DNA of 64,000 nt, taken from NCBI GenBank assembly GCA_002189035.1, contig NEEC01000025.1, forward strand, positions 434,001-498,000, in the 5' to 3' direction. Under the pieces are notes generated by a model. That model did not search any database, was not told the DNA's origin, and saw nothing but the letters and a program-made list of their open reading frames with translations. Positions 54,201-64,000 of the stretch are shown piece by piece. The first letter of the stretch is position 1. Each line of letters begins with the position of its first letter. The position numbers and the translations under genes are program-made. Source of the DNA: Utricularia gibba (Eukaryota; Streptophyta; Magnoliopsida; Lamiales; Lentibulariaceae).

Positions 54201-54820
54201 GTATAGATTGCAAAGGACGCGTTGTAAAGGTAAAAAAAAGCCGGCTTTGTTTCGGGAATATCAAGAATAATCAGACAAGATCAACCCATATGCAAATGGT
54301 GCAGCAAGTTTCAGAGAGAGCTCTGCTGAAAGAGACGGAAGCAGAGCCATCAGATTTTGTGGGTTTTCCAAGAAAATGCGAAGTAGCCTACGACCCATTT
54401 CGATAAAGATAAGTACTCGTAATCGCCATAAAAGATCACCTCTCGACCCTTCCCTTCGCTGTAGTTGGCGTCGTGGTTGGGGTCATCATCCTCGTCAATC
54501 TCATCAATAACTTTCCGCTTCTTAAGCGACGGGCCGTCAGAAGAAGATTGAGATAAATCGGGGGCGATGGTTGTCGTTTTTGTTGAGCGCCGCTCTCCGG
54601 TTTGGAGGTTGAGAAGATAATTGAGCTTCTTCTCCCTCCGGCGCTGATCCTCCTCGAAAAGGTCGTCCTCATCGAAATAGTCATCGAGGTCGAAGACGTA
54701 CTTGACATTCCTCCGACGCAAACTCCGGCGAAGGTCCGACTCCGGCGGATCGTAGTTGGGTGCACGAGCTGTGCTGTTCCTCAGCTTGCTCTTCTTCTTG
54801 TTGTTGTTGGTGTGGCCCAT
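51242..54820 (-). CDS. Bromodomain protein of the plant BRD1/BRD2/BRD13 type (SWI/SNF subunit)
   Basis: A nuclear acetyl-lysine reader related to human BRD7/BRD9 and part of plant BRM-type SWI/SNF complexes. Nine exons (54440-54820, 54011-54056, 53850-53928, 53708-53753, 53533-53631, 53278-53346, 52880-53207, 52658-52806, 51242-52576) join in phase to 843 residues. The N-terminus is basic, then acidic (DLRRSLRRRNVKYVFDLDD). The bromodomain spans LPDKKTLELILDKLQKKDIYG, EPVDPEELPDYHDVIKHPMD, and ICTNAMEYNAPDTIYHKQ, with the conserved Asn of the acetyl-lysine pocket. A second conserved block reads SYARSLARFAATLGSVVW. The long C-terminus is low-complexity. The start at 54820 (MGHTNNNKKK) is preferred, and an in-frame ATG at 54883 (MSAERKRG) is possible. 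The introns at 52577-52657 and 52807-52879 contain no stop in the exon 9 frame. Confidence 0.93.
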
Positions 54821-55644
54821 ATTCGTACGCCTTTTGTCTCCTAGTTCTGCTCCAGCAGCTCCCCTTTTTCTCTCAGCAGACATGGGAATTAGGAATGGGG
54901 AACTCAACCCCTCAACTCCACTCCCACTCACTAGCCATCCTCGTGCTGTTGCAACATCAAGACAAACCAAGCCCTACACTTTGGATTTTTCGCTTTCAGA
55001 GATTCAACCAATAAAGCTAGATCTAGCACCTTTGGCTGCCCAATGTCTACAATTTCAACAAGCCAAGGGAAACCCTACATATGTAGCCCCATCTCCGAGT
55101 AGCTGCAGCTGATCACTCCGACAGATTGCGCGGCAGATCCCAGCATCCCGGGTACCAGCAAATTTAGGGTTCAGGTCACCTCCCCTCCCCTTCCGTAGAT
55201 TTTTACTGCAACAGCAACTCCACTTTTCCTTCCTTTCACTTTTTTTCGCTGCTCCCTTTTTTGACATCCCAACAATCTTACGGTACACCCTCATCCCTCC
55301 GCTCATTTCAGCCACACCCTAAAAAACCCCGAATTCTGTAATAATCTTTCTTTTTTACCTATTTTTCTGATGTTATTCACCCATGCTTTTGCTGCTGATT
55401 TTCGGATAAGGCCCATTATTTCTCAAAAAACGAATTAATAGTATATAAAAGGAAAAACCTTGAAAGCGCGTTGTCAGTTACCAAATTCGAAAACGCGACT
55501 CTTGGAACAGGGAATTACAAGCAGAGGGCACATCTTTCCATGGAGACGTGATAATTCATTCCAGAATAAGTCAACAGGCAGAAGGTACCTATCCATTGAA
55601 GCAACTGGCGCCGCCACAGCCCCAAGAAAGCAGGGGATGCAGGA
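54821..55644. promoter_or_regulatory. Promoter of the bromodomain gene and 3' flank of HISN4
   Basis: Upstream of the bromodomain gene on the minus strand. The stretch 55100-55320 is pyrimidine-rich on the plus strand. The right end (after about 55450) is the HISN4 3' UTR. No coding sequence was supported. Confidence 0.4.
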
Positions 55645-58600
55645 TCAAGATTGCATTCTAACTTCTATCCCTTCATCCAGCAGGTGCTTCTTCACGAATT
55701 GGATGGGTACCTGTGGTGGGGAAGAGCAGGGCGCATGCGGTATGCAAAATGGAAAGTTTTTTTTTTTTTCTTTGAATGACGGGTGACTGTACCTCTCTCC
55801 GGTGGAAGATACCGGCAGCAAGGGCAGCGGATGCTTTTGTTTTGGAGAAGACCTCTGAGAAATGCTCCACTGCACCAGCACCACTACTGGCGATCACTGG
55901 AATGCTCACGGCATCCGAGATGAGCTTTACCAGATCTATATCAAATCCTTTCCCTTGGCCTGGTGCACACTTCCAACTATCAGATGTGTGCAGTTTGTGT
56001 ACAGACAACATTCAATTAAAACCTAAAATCTAGCTAAGGGCCAGGGCGAGTGGAACTTTAGAGAATGACTGACTAGATCCATGTAATGGGAACTCTTTTT
56101 TTTTTTTTAAATAGGAAAAAGAATACCAAAACTGGATGGGGAAAGTTACATTACCATCACAGTCGATGCAATTTAAGAGTATTTCTCCAGCTCCAAGCTC
56201 TTCCACAGCTTTAGCAAGCTCATAGGCTCCAATTGGTCGACCTTCTCGTCCACCGTTCACCTAAACACAGCCCAGAGAAAAGTTCAAATACTCAAAAACA
56301 AATGCTTCATTTCACTTAGAAAAAGAAGGGAAGAAAGGAATACCGTGCATTGATACCATGCATACTTCTCACCGTTTGGACCTGAAGCCACAGCCAAAGT
56401 GCTTGTTATTTACTAACAATTTAGCATTTCATTTTTTTTGAACAATCGATTAAATAGAGCGTGAGATTCTTGGAATCCATCTGCATATCTACAACTTAAG
56501 ACCTATAAATCCCCCATGGGGAATCAAACTATGTATATTTAATAACCGCCTTTTCCATTGAGCAACTATACCTGGCTTCGTGACTCTTATGGACTTGAAG
56601 CCTACATCACTTGGATCCTTCACATATAACCTTCGAGGATCAATGCTTATAACCACAGCCTAAGGAATACGGAGGAAATGCAAGAAAGAAATGAGGGCAT
56701 GTTTTTAATAAATAAAAAAAGTCATATTCAGGAAGTAATAGGATAACATTAGCTTCACCTGGTTTCCGTACACTCTTGAGATTTGCTCTATGCTGCTCTT
56801 TCCAGTTTTTACCTACAACAAATTGACATATCAGTCTTATATTAAACAAAACATCAAGGAAAAAGTAATGAACTTAGAGATTACATTAGTTTTGAGGTAT
56901 TCCTCAGCGGCATACACGGCATCGCTTCCTATTGAAACTTTGTCTGCACCAGACCGAAAATACTCTGAAGCAACGTCCAAACTTGAGTAGTATCTACAAT
57001 ATTATTATCATCAGAATAGCAACCAAAGGAATAGAAAATATCTATCACGAGATTGAAAATTTTAGTTGCTGAAAATCAGTATGATTTTAAGAAACCTATA
57101 CTTACTTCCCGTTTTCATCGGTAAATTCGCGAATACCACCTCCAACTGTCAAAGGAACAAAAACGTTCTCCGAGGCGTACCTCAACACCTACAGCAACAA
57201 TGAATGCAACTTCAAATTACAATTATGCTGTCGTTGTATGTTCAAAATGATTTTAACCGAATATCCTTTTTCTTGCTAAGCTATCTGGAAAGAACAATGG
57301 CTGCATTCCAATATCTCGAAGATGACAAACCTGCAGCATTGGTAAGTCGCCCAGAGGGAAGTCTCGGAAGCCAGTAATATTCAGAAAGCTGACCTGCAAA
57401 ATACAAATCTCAGTTTTTTTGGGGTGAGCTCTCTATTGCACTTAATATCTTTTTCAATGTTGAACACATGAGCATTTTCTAAATTAGCATCATATTTTCC
57501 CCTTGCGGCTGAAGAAAATTGCATACTTAAATTACATTAAAAGGACTCATTAGCAACAGAAGAATACCTCATCGGCACCATCTTCATAATACTCTTTTGC
57601 AAGATCCACGGGCTTGCCAAGGTTTCTCACCTTGAAGAAAAAGAGATTATATAGAGACACACTTCGGAACTGTGGACATGGCACAAATGATGAAATACCT
57701 CGCTTTCTTTGCCATGCTCCCTCACATCATATTGATCTCCTTTAGTCACGACAAGATCACCTTTGTCATTGGCCCTAACATCAAGGCACGCGATTACCTG
57801 GCGCATAGTGAAACCCCAGGAAAAGAAAATGTCGGTATTAAAATGCAAAGACTTTCTGAACAATATGATGCTCATTCTAAATACCCGGTGTTGCATAAAT
57901 GAGCAATATAAATAGATGGCGCAAAGCTAACCGTAAAATAACCTACAAAACAATTAATAACCAATAGCCAAGTTTTAGATCAATTTCAACACTCACCCTC
58001 TTCGCTAGACTCGAAGCTGTCCCTTTGTTAGGCATCTATCTTCAGAACAACGAAGAGTTCTATTAGATGTTAACTGTTAAAGAAAATAAATCTGCAATAA
58101 TCCAATGAAAGCTACCTTTTCCGTCACATAATCAGGATACAAGAACCTCCTTAAAACCGAAAGGCCTGCCTCTGCAAAAAGTACAATCAAAACAGAATCA
58201 TAGAGTTATTTTTGGAAGTTGAGAAACAAATATTACTGTGGTTTGATGGAATTAAGATTATGCCAAGGGCTCTAACCACCACTCTTCTCTGGGTGAAACT
58301 GAACCGCATGGACATTTCCTCTCCTCACAGAAGCTATGAAGTCACCTCCATAATTGCATGTTGAAGATACCCATTCCTCATTCTCGGCTGACTGTAAATG
58401 CACGAGAGCCATTGTAGATCACATGAATGCACCATACGTGAAAAAACACCTACTAGAATGTAAAATGTCAGGAAGGATAACAGAGATTACTGGGATGGCA
58501 CGATATGAATGAACAAAATAAACATGACGGCTTCCAATATCATCCAGAATCCCAGACTTGTGCACTACATTGATTGCATTCCATCCAATATGAGGTACTC

Positions 58601-59613
58601 GACATTCTTCTGAAGAATTAAAACGGGCTACTATTCCAGGAATCAAACCGAGTCCTTTCACTGGAGATACTCCTCGAGTTAGTTCATACCACATGGTAAA
58701 AGACAAGAGCAGATAATAAAAATAAGAATCAGAGATTAGAAAATTTTCATTAAATTTCTATGCATATAAAAATGAAAATATTGCCAACGTAAGAAAAACG
58801 GAACCATTTTTATGGACCAAAAATTAAACGAGCCTCAATTGGAAGAATGAACTGATTACCTGGACCATTTTCTTCACTCGACTCGAAAAGTAACTGCAGT
58901 CCAAGGCAAATGCCCAGAAATGGGCGATCTTGCCCAATGTAATCACAAAGAGCTTCGGCGAGTCTACAATTTCCAAGAGGATTAAAATAATTCAATCCAG
59001 CTTGCCAAGCATTCCAAGGAAATTATATGAAGAATTAAATGAAATAGGACATTGGCAGCCAATCCCAGACCCCCCTTTAGAAATATAACGATGTTTTACC
59101 CGTTTCTGTTCAACACATCCATGGCAGCCGCAAAAGCACCCACGCCTGGAAAAATAAGTCTTTTGGCATTTAAAATATCCTCAGGCTCTTGAACCTGGAT
59201 GACGATACATTTCAGTTGCAAAACGAAAAACAACGCTCATAAAATTCTGTCTATGCTACAAAACATACCTCTTTAATTTTGCAGCCAAGGTAACGAATAG
59301 CATTTCGGATACTTCGAACATTTCCGGCTCCATAATCAAGCAATGTGACCACTGGCAGCAGCAATCAGACGTCCCAAAAAAACAGAAAAAATGGGAACAG
59401 CCAATCCAAACTTACATAGGCATAAACAAAGATGTATCAAGCATTCACAGAATTACCAGAATCGTCGACCGATGAAGCAGCGGCACAAACGGAGAAAGTT
59501 CTTAAGCGTCCAGCTTTAACCCTGACCCGCACAAACTGAACAGCGGGAGAACTGCCAACGCACAATGAACAGGAGGAGCAAGAAATCTTCGGTGGTGGAG
59601 CAAAAACCGCCAT
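55645..59613 (-). CDS. HISN4: Imidazole glycerol phosphate synthase, bifunctional HisHF, plastid
   Basis: Converts PRFAR and glutamine to IGP and AICAR, the fifth step of histidine synthesis, linking it to purines. Nineteen exons (first 59457-59613, last 55645-55710) join in phase to 584 residues. The N-terminal 50 residues ([15 protein letters not shown]) look like a plastid transit peptide. The glutaminase half starts [19 protein letters not shown], has the nucleophile motif [13 protein letters not shown], and the His/Glu pair in [11 protein letters not shown]. The cyclase half starts [16 protein letters not shown] with the first catalytic Asp, continues [11 protein letters not shown], and has the second Asp in LNCIDCDG, then [13 protein letters not shown]. 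Other exons are 59269-59351, 59100-59194, 58860-58963, 58491-58660, 58277-58391, 58116-58171, 57997-58035, 57699-57797, 57568-57630, 57331-57393, 57106-57188, 56885-56993, 56759-56812, 56572-56659, 56344-56381, 56155-56260 and 55793-55959. No frame defect was seen. Confidence 0.97.
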
Positions 59614-60816
59614 TCGAATGACAGCAGAATGACGGTCGTCAGGGGACGACGGCGTCGCCAGTATACTACTTCCTTTCTCCTAGGCCCAATAACCAAGCCC
59701 ATCAGACTCTCCCGGCCCATCCTTTTACCTCCAGATAGTAATCACTCCAGAGAGTGACTAAACATGCGTTAATCCGTTTTAGCGCATTCGGAAAACTCAT
59801 TAACCCCTCCGCCATTCCTTTTTCCGAGAGGGGATCGCCCTCTCGTTCTAAGTTGCGGGGATGAATATGCATGGGTTATTCGGTTTCCCATGGGGCCCCG
59901 GAATTCTTATCCCTTTCTCGGAATCAACGCAACCACAAAGCAAGAAGAGCACTTTAGCCGGAGATCAGATCGCATGATGAAGCTTTAAGGGATTCCCAGT
60001 AACAGCAGAATCGTGATCGTTTCATGCCGTTCGTACGTAAAGCACCAGACGACAAAAGCCTTGCGAACCCCGACGGGATTGAATTGGATGGAAATTCATC
60101 ATTCACCAACACGATTCTATCTTTTTTTTTCTTTGGAATAATTAGAAAAAAAAAACTCATATTTCCATCATGAGGGACTGATTTGAAAAGGTGGTATTTT
60201 CAATTGGCCCCATAAGTTTAATCAAATAGCAAAGACGCCACCCACCTCTATTTAATATCCAAACGGAATAGAATAGTATTGCTGCCGCGGTCGTTGAATG
60301 CTCAGCGGGGTTGCGCAGCCATTCCCATGGGACGCCTTCAATTAAACAACTCAATTATCAAACGCACGAATTTATTACGGGGCATGTGCTTTTTTTTTTC
60401 TATTCTTTTATTTAAATATATAAATGAATGGGTTTTTTTGTTGTTGTGCGGGTTCTTGCATCGTTGGTTGACTTTTGGACACCGGGATCCAACTCTAATT
60501 CCACCCCGAAGTCAAACTGGGAGCCGTACGACGATACATAATTCGGCTTATCGGAGCGGGGAGCTCGCACGCTCGCTCTACATGAGCACTGATTGTACGT
60601 CTCTAGTTTCAGAAGCATTGACCACCATCTATGTGAATGAATAAATAGGGATTCAAATGGTACGGATGCCGGAGCAGGAACACGGCGGGGTGCAGTGCTT
60701 TCCAGAAAGTAGGTGGAGGAGGCAAGCCATGGTCGTTGTTTGAGTTACTGACCCCATGGGTCAACGGATCTTTCACCTCCTTCAATGGCGGAAAAGAGAA
60801 AAATGGATGTGCTTTT
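59614..60816. other. Spacer: HISN4 upstream region and 3' flank of the MAPKKK gene
   Basis: The HISN4 leader and promoter occupy the left part. 59730-60400 has no recognisable feature apart from short T-runs. 60660-60816 is the probable 3' UTR of the MAPKKK. No gene was seen. Confidence 0.45.
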
Positions 60817-62043
60817 TTACCGATTTTTCAATGGGAGAGTTGGTGTAAGAATGGAGTTTTCTTCTGATATTAGGACAGTTCTGTTTGATAATGATACAGG
60901 GGGCGGAGGATCATGTTGTTCCTCCCTAATGTTCAGACTATCGGAAATGAATAGAGCTCCTTCCTCGGTGTTGATCGAGGAGGCTTCAGTTTCTGATTCA
61001 TCATTCACGATTGGTGAACCAGAGGACGCTTCAGGGTGGCGTGAGGATGATTCTTCGTCATCGTTTCCTCTGATCTTAAACCAATCTTCCTCATCGCCCC
61101 AATTTGGGAAATTTGAATTGGAGCCGATTCCGGTCAAGTCCTGGATCCTGGTCGCCGGAGAATCTGAGGATGAGGAGATCGCGGTCGCAGATTCTGGATC
61201 CTCCTCCAAATCATCCCAAAACGCTTGATCCACAACACTCGTCGGGGATTCTCTGGTGGGCACTCTGAACTTACCGGAATATTCGTCGATGAACGGGTGG
61301 TACAGTAGCTCCCTCGCCGTCCACCGCTCACCGGGGTCTTTCATCAAGCACCTGGCGAGAAAGTCCTTGGCGGTGTTGGATAGCCAATCAGGGAGCGCCA
61401 CCGTGTCGCCGGAGTGCGCTACTCTGTAAAGAACAGAGATGGGATCCTTGATCTCCGGCCAGGGATTAGTTCCCGTCGCCATTTCTATAACCGTGCAACC
61501 CAGAGCCCAAATATCCGCCGCATAGCCCTGTGTTTCCCCGCGAGCAACTTCCGGCGCCATGTATGCCGGAGTTCCGGCTATTGCAGATTCGGCTTTGGAG
61601 CCCCATTTCGCACACCCGAAATCGCCGATCTTGACATCTTCGCCGCCGATCAAGATATTCTGCCCTTTGATATCGCAGTGCACAAGCCCTTTCCCGTGAA
61701 TATAGTCCAGTCCCTTGGCAATCTGGTGAACGTAAAACTGAATACTCTTCTCATCGAGGGATCCCCCGCGGCTCCTAATCAGATCTGAAAGCGTGCCTCC
61801 GGCGACGTACTCCATGAAAAGGTTAAACACGGGTTTTCCTCCATGGTCCGTCACATCGGAACCCAGGCACTTGACGACGTACGGAGAGCACAGCTCCGAC
61901 ATCACTCGCTCCTCATTCCGTAACCAACCGGAGGAACAGAGATGAGAAGATTTGACGGCGAATACTTCTCCGGCGACGGTTGTTGCGCGGTAGACGGTAG
62001 CGGAGGAGCCCCGGCCGATGACCGGACCCCGTTCCCATTCCAT
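60817..62043 (-). CDS. MAP kinase kinase kinase of the MEKK-like MAPKKK17/18 group
   Basis: A single-exon Ser/Thr kinase of 408 residues, the usual size and structure of the intronless MAPKKK13-21 clade. The start MEWERGPVIGRGSSATVY at 62043 is chosen because the Gly-rich loop begins at residue 10. A longer frame upstream would need a non-ATG start. Catalytic Lys31 is in FAVKSS. The catalytic loop is VHCDIKGQNIL (HCD rather than HRD, normal in this clade), then DFGCAKW, the activation-loop GTPAYMAPEVARGE and DIWALGCTVIEMATG. The C-terminal 150 residues are acidic and Ser-rich and contain EEDWFKI. Arabidopsis MAPKKK17/18 are induced by ABA. The ACGTG-rich promoter here fits that, but the exact orthologue is not resolved. 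Confidence 0.94.
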   Translation of the reverse strand: MEWERGPVIGRGSSATVYRATTVAGEVFAVKSSHLCSSGWLRNEERVMSELCSPYVVKCLGSDVTDHGGKPVFNLFMEYVAGGTLSDLIRSRGGSLDEKSIQFYVHQIAKGLDYIHGKGLVHCDIKGQNILIGGEDVKIGDFGCAKWGSKAESAIAGTPAYMAPEVARGETQGYAADIWALGCTVIEMATGTNPWPEIKDPISVLYRVAHSGDTVALPDWLSNTAKDFLARCLMKDPGERWTARELLYHPFIDEYSGKFRVPTRESPTSVVDQAFWDDLEEDPESATAISSSSDSPATRIQDLTGIGSNSNFPNWGDEEDWFKIRGNDDEESSSRHPEASSGSPIVNDESETEASSINTEEGALFISDSLNIREEQHDPPPPVSLSNRTVLISEENSILTPTLPLKNR

Positions 62044-62115
62044 CGCGGAGAGATTTTTCAATTGACTCCTCCAATGAATTCCGTCCGCCTTAGGTGCCCG
62101 AAGAAAGGAGGCGGG

Positions 62116-62123
62116 TATTTATA
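62116..62123 (-). promoter_or_regulatory. TATA box of the MAPKKK gene
   Basis: TATAAATA on the minus strand, about 75 bp upstream of the ATG at 62043, implying a leader of about 45 nt. Confidence 0.65.
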
Positions 62124-62142
62124 AAAGTCAGTGGTTTTGATT

Positions 62143-62463
62143 ACGTGTACGCGAGTTCAGTTTAACAAACGTGGACCTCGCGAGCACAGAAGAATCTTCC
62201 TGGCCTATTCCTCTCCCTTTACACAATTCCCGCGAATCGAGTAAACGCCGCTCCGTCGGTGACCGCCACTCGCCTCCAGAATTACTATGTTTTTAACAAA
62301 ATAAAAATACTATTTTAATGAGCTTTCGGGGTGCGCAACGCGACACGTGGACGCGGGCGAAAGCCATGTAGATCTGCATCCGGTGGCAACAGCTTGTCCT
62401 AACTCCTAACACGCGAACCCAAGTAAAGACACGTGAGGAAAAAGAGAGCGGTGCAACGTGGCA
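62143..62463. promoter_or_regulatory. Cluster of five ACGTG cores (ABRE/G-box like) upstream of the MAPKKK
   Basis: ACGTG cores occur at 62143-62147, 62169-62173, 62345-62349 (within CACGTGG), 62431-62435 (within CACGTGA) and 62456-62460 (within ACGTGGC). ACGTGGC and CACGTGG match the ABRE consensus bound by ABF/AREB factors. All lie within about 420 bp of the ATG. Confidence 0.6.
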
Positions 62464-64000
62464 CCCGGCGAGGCGGCGCGTGTAGAAGGTAGGTCTCGAA
62501 ATGGAGGAGCCGTCGCCACGTCGACGGCAGAGCGATGGGTCGGAGGATTCTGCCAGGTGTGCCTGCCGCCATTATTCACTCCCATATTAATTCAACACCT
62601 GTCATGGTATTGTTGTACTTTTTACCATTACCACCCCTCCCTCCTATTTTCGAGTTGGCACATTTACTGCGACACCCCCTTGTTATCAAACATGTATTTT
62701 TAGTTAAATATTACCTCGTGTGCTTAAGTATTTTATGAGTTTTATTAAACAAATCAAATTTCATAAGAATGAATTATAGTCTTATTCTATTTAAAACAAC
62801 ATATATCAAAATATATGCAGCCCCTCCCTCCCTCACTTATGAATGGGCCTGGCCTGCCCAGACAGCGACACACCAAACTACTGGAATTAAATGTTGCGTT
62901 TTCAATTTGTTTGTTTTTTAATGGTACAAGATTCACATTGTACTGTCTGTCAATTATTGTGTTAGGACACGTGACATGGCATGTGTGGGATGAATGAGCT
63001 ACGCTACAGCTTGGTGGTGTTATAACTCTGTAGCACTGAATGGGGAGGTCGGCCCTAAAATCCGGTGGCCGAGAATTCAAGTTGAGGGGGGAATCTCAAC
63101 GTGCACCATGCTATCCTATCCTATCGCTGCTATTTTCTTTTGTTTCACATAATGTCAATTGTTTTGTAATTAAAATATAATTTTAATGACGTAAAAATTT
63201 TAGTTTTACTCAATCAAACAGTTTTAAAATGTGGGTCGGGGTCGGGTCACCAACCCTCCTCGCCCTTTGAACTTTTCAATAATGTGGGCCAGAAGTCCCC
63301 AGGAGGGTGGATATGGAACCTGTAAGAACCTTCCCGTTTCCTCTCCCCCCCAACTCGACCCACTTCGTTGACCGCTGACTCCACCCAACTGGGCCCGACC
63401 TGCGGTTGACCGGCTTCAGAAGGGTGGCTGGTTGGGCCATTATGGTTCGATCCAATTACTTTATTATTGGGCTTCGGCCCATTCTAAGGAAAAGGGAACC
63501 CCACCCTCGTTTTTTATTCGGAATTAAATATTATTATTATTTATTCCGAGTCGGCCGCGACATCGAGAAGAAGCACGTTGTGCGGTCGGAATGAGTCCAT
63601 TTACAGGCCACAAAAATAGGGGGGTGGGTCTTCTCGTGCTTCCAGGACCACCATATAAAATAAATTACAAAGGCGTGGCCCAATTTATTCCAATAATATT
63701 AATAAAGTAATCAATTAATTAAATGTGGTCTTGAATCCCACGCCACTCCCCTTCATAATTTCATTTTACTCAAGAAAAGTGTGACAAAATTGAGGCTTTG
63801 ATTGCAGCAGTGTGTTGCTCATGATTAAAATATTAGGGTCGCCTTTGGTGGCCTATAAGATTATAGGGTTCATTTTGATTACCATCTCCTCAAGAGCACC
63901 ACAAATTCTAGGCATAGGGCCGTACGTTATACGTAATTTAATAATTTAAATATTTTATATAATTTATTTGTAAGTATTTTTACCCAGGGCATGTAAATGT

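Larger units (their letters stand above)
62044..64000. other. MAPKKK promoter and gene-free right end
   Basis: 62044-62470 is the MAPKKK promoter (elements listed separately). From 62580 to 64000 I see no gene: AT-rich tracts alternate with GC-richer segments, and the open frames at 62787-63080 (-) and 63406-63594 (+) have no protein-like features. Confidence 0.5.

Noticed and set aside
62787-63080. 97-codon minus-strand frame
   Set aside because: Random composition and no start context, splice or family support.

Overview
This is a gene-dense stretch of nuclear DNA from a flowering plant, almost certainly a eudicot. The evidence is GT-AG introns of about 70-1,000 bp, AT-rich intergenic DNA, and plant-only families: an aspartic protease with a saposin-like insert, a GRAS factor, DUF1068, CYSTM, a PIF-type bHLH, a fasciclin-like AGP and the fused HisHF enzyme. 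I could not fix the species from sequence alone. About 22 protein-coding genes are supported, most of them by reconstructed exons whose lengths and phases join into one reading frame. I found no rRNA, tRNA, CRISPR array, intact transposon or obvious foreign island.

Layout: 1-189 (-) is the N-terminal end of a mitochondrial precursor, probably aconitase. 1145-3875 (-) is a phytepsin-type aspartic protease and 4675-5245 (-) a mitochondrial pyruvate carrier. The carrier lies head-to-head with a DUF1068 (NKS1/ELMO-type) Golgi protein at 6513-8084 (+). Then come the chromatin reader EBS at 8549-9886 (-), an ANTH clathrin-assembly protein at 10675-12590 (+), phosphocholine cytidylyltransferase at 12839-14648 (-), a large tail-anchored coiled-coil (PICC-like) protein at 16222-20212 (+), and SCL23 (GRAS) at 20472-21721 (-). 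A CYSTM tandem pair lies at 22050-23680 (-), followed by an OTU deubiquitinase at 24542-26163 (+), UDP-xylose/arabinose 4-epimerase at 27817-29589 (+), a PIF-like bHLH at 30433-32130 (+) and polyamine oxidase at 32900-35761 (-). An unrecognised membrane-protein remnant lies at 36744-37242 (-). After that come a fasciclin-like AGP at 37675-38852 (+), an SGP-type small GTPase at 40306-42002 (-), a small MGNC protein at 43199-43480 (-), a NIP-type RING-H2 protein at 44970-46442 (-), ATG8 at 49707-50703 (+), a bromodomain SWI/SNF subunit at 51242-54820 (-), HISN4 at 55645-59613 (-) and a MAPKKK at 60817-62043 (-).

These are independent housekeeping and regulatory genes. They do not form a pathway cluster. 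Several share head-to-head intergenic regions and others converge tail-to-tail.

The most striking signal is technical or evolutionary. Seven otherwise well-conserved genes, plus the unrecognised remnant, each carry one apparent single-base deletion that shifts the frame in the middle of a conserved protein. All are -1, and several fall in short homopolymers. The simplest explanation is residual consensus errors in the assembly, and automated gene models here would be truncated. Biological points of interest are a PIF-like protein whose phytochrome-binding motif has lost its signature residues, a GC-AG intron in polyamine oxidase, the CYSTM pair, an ACGTG cluster upstream of the MAPKKK, and the unrecognised membrane-protein sequence. 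I did not find a convincing new biological system.
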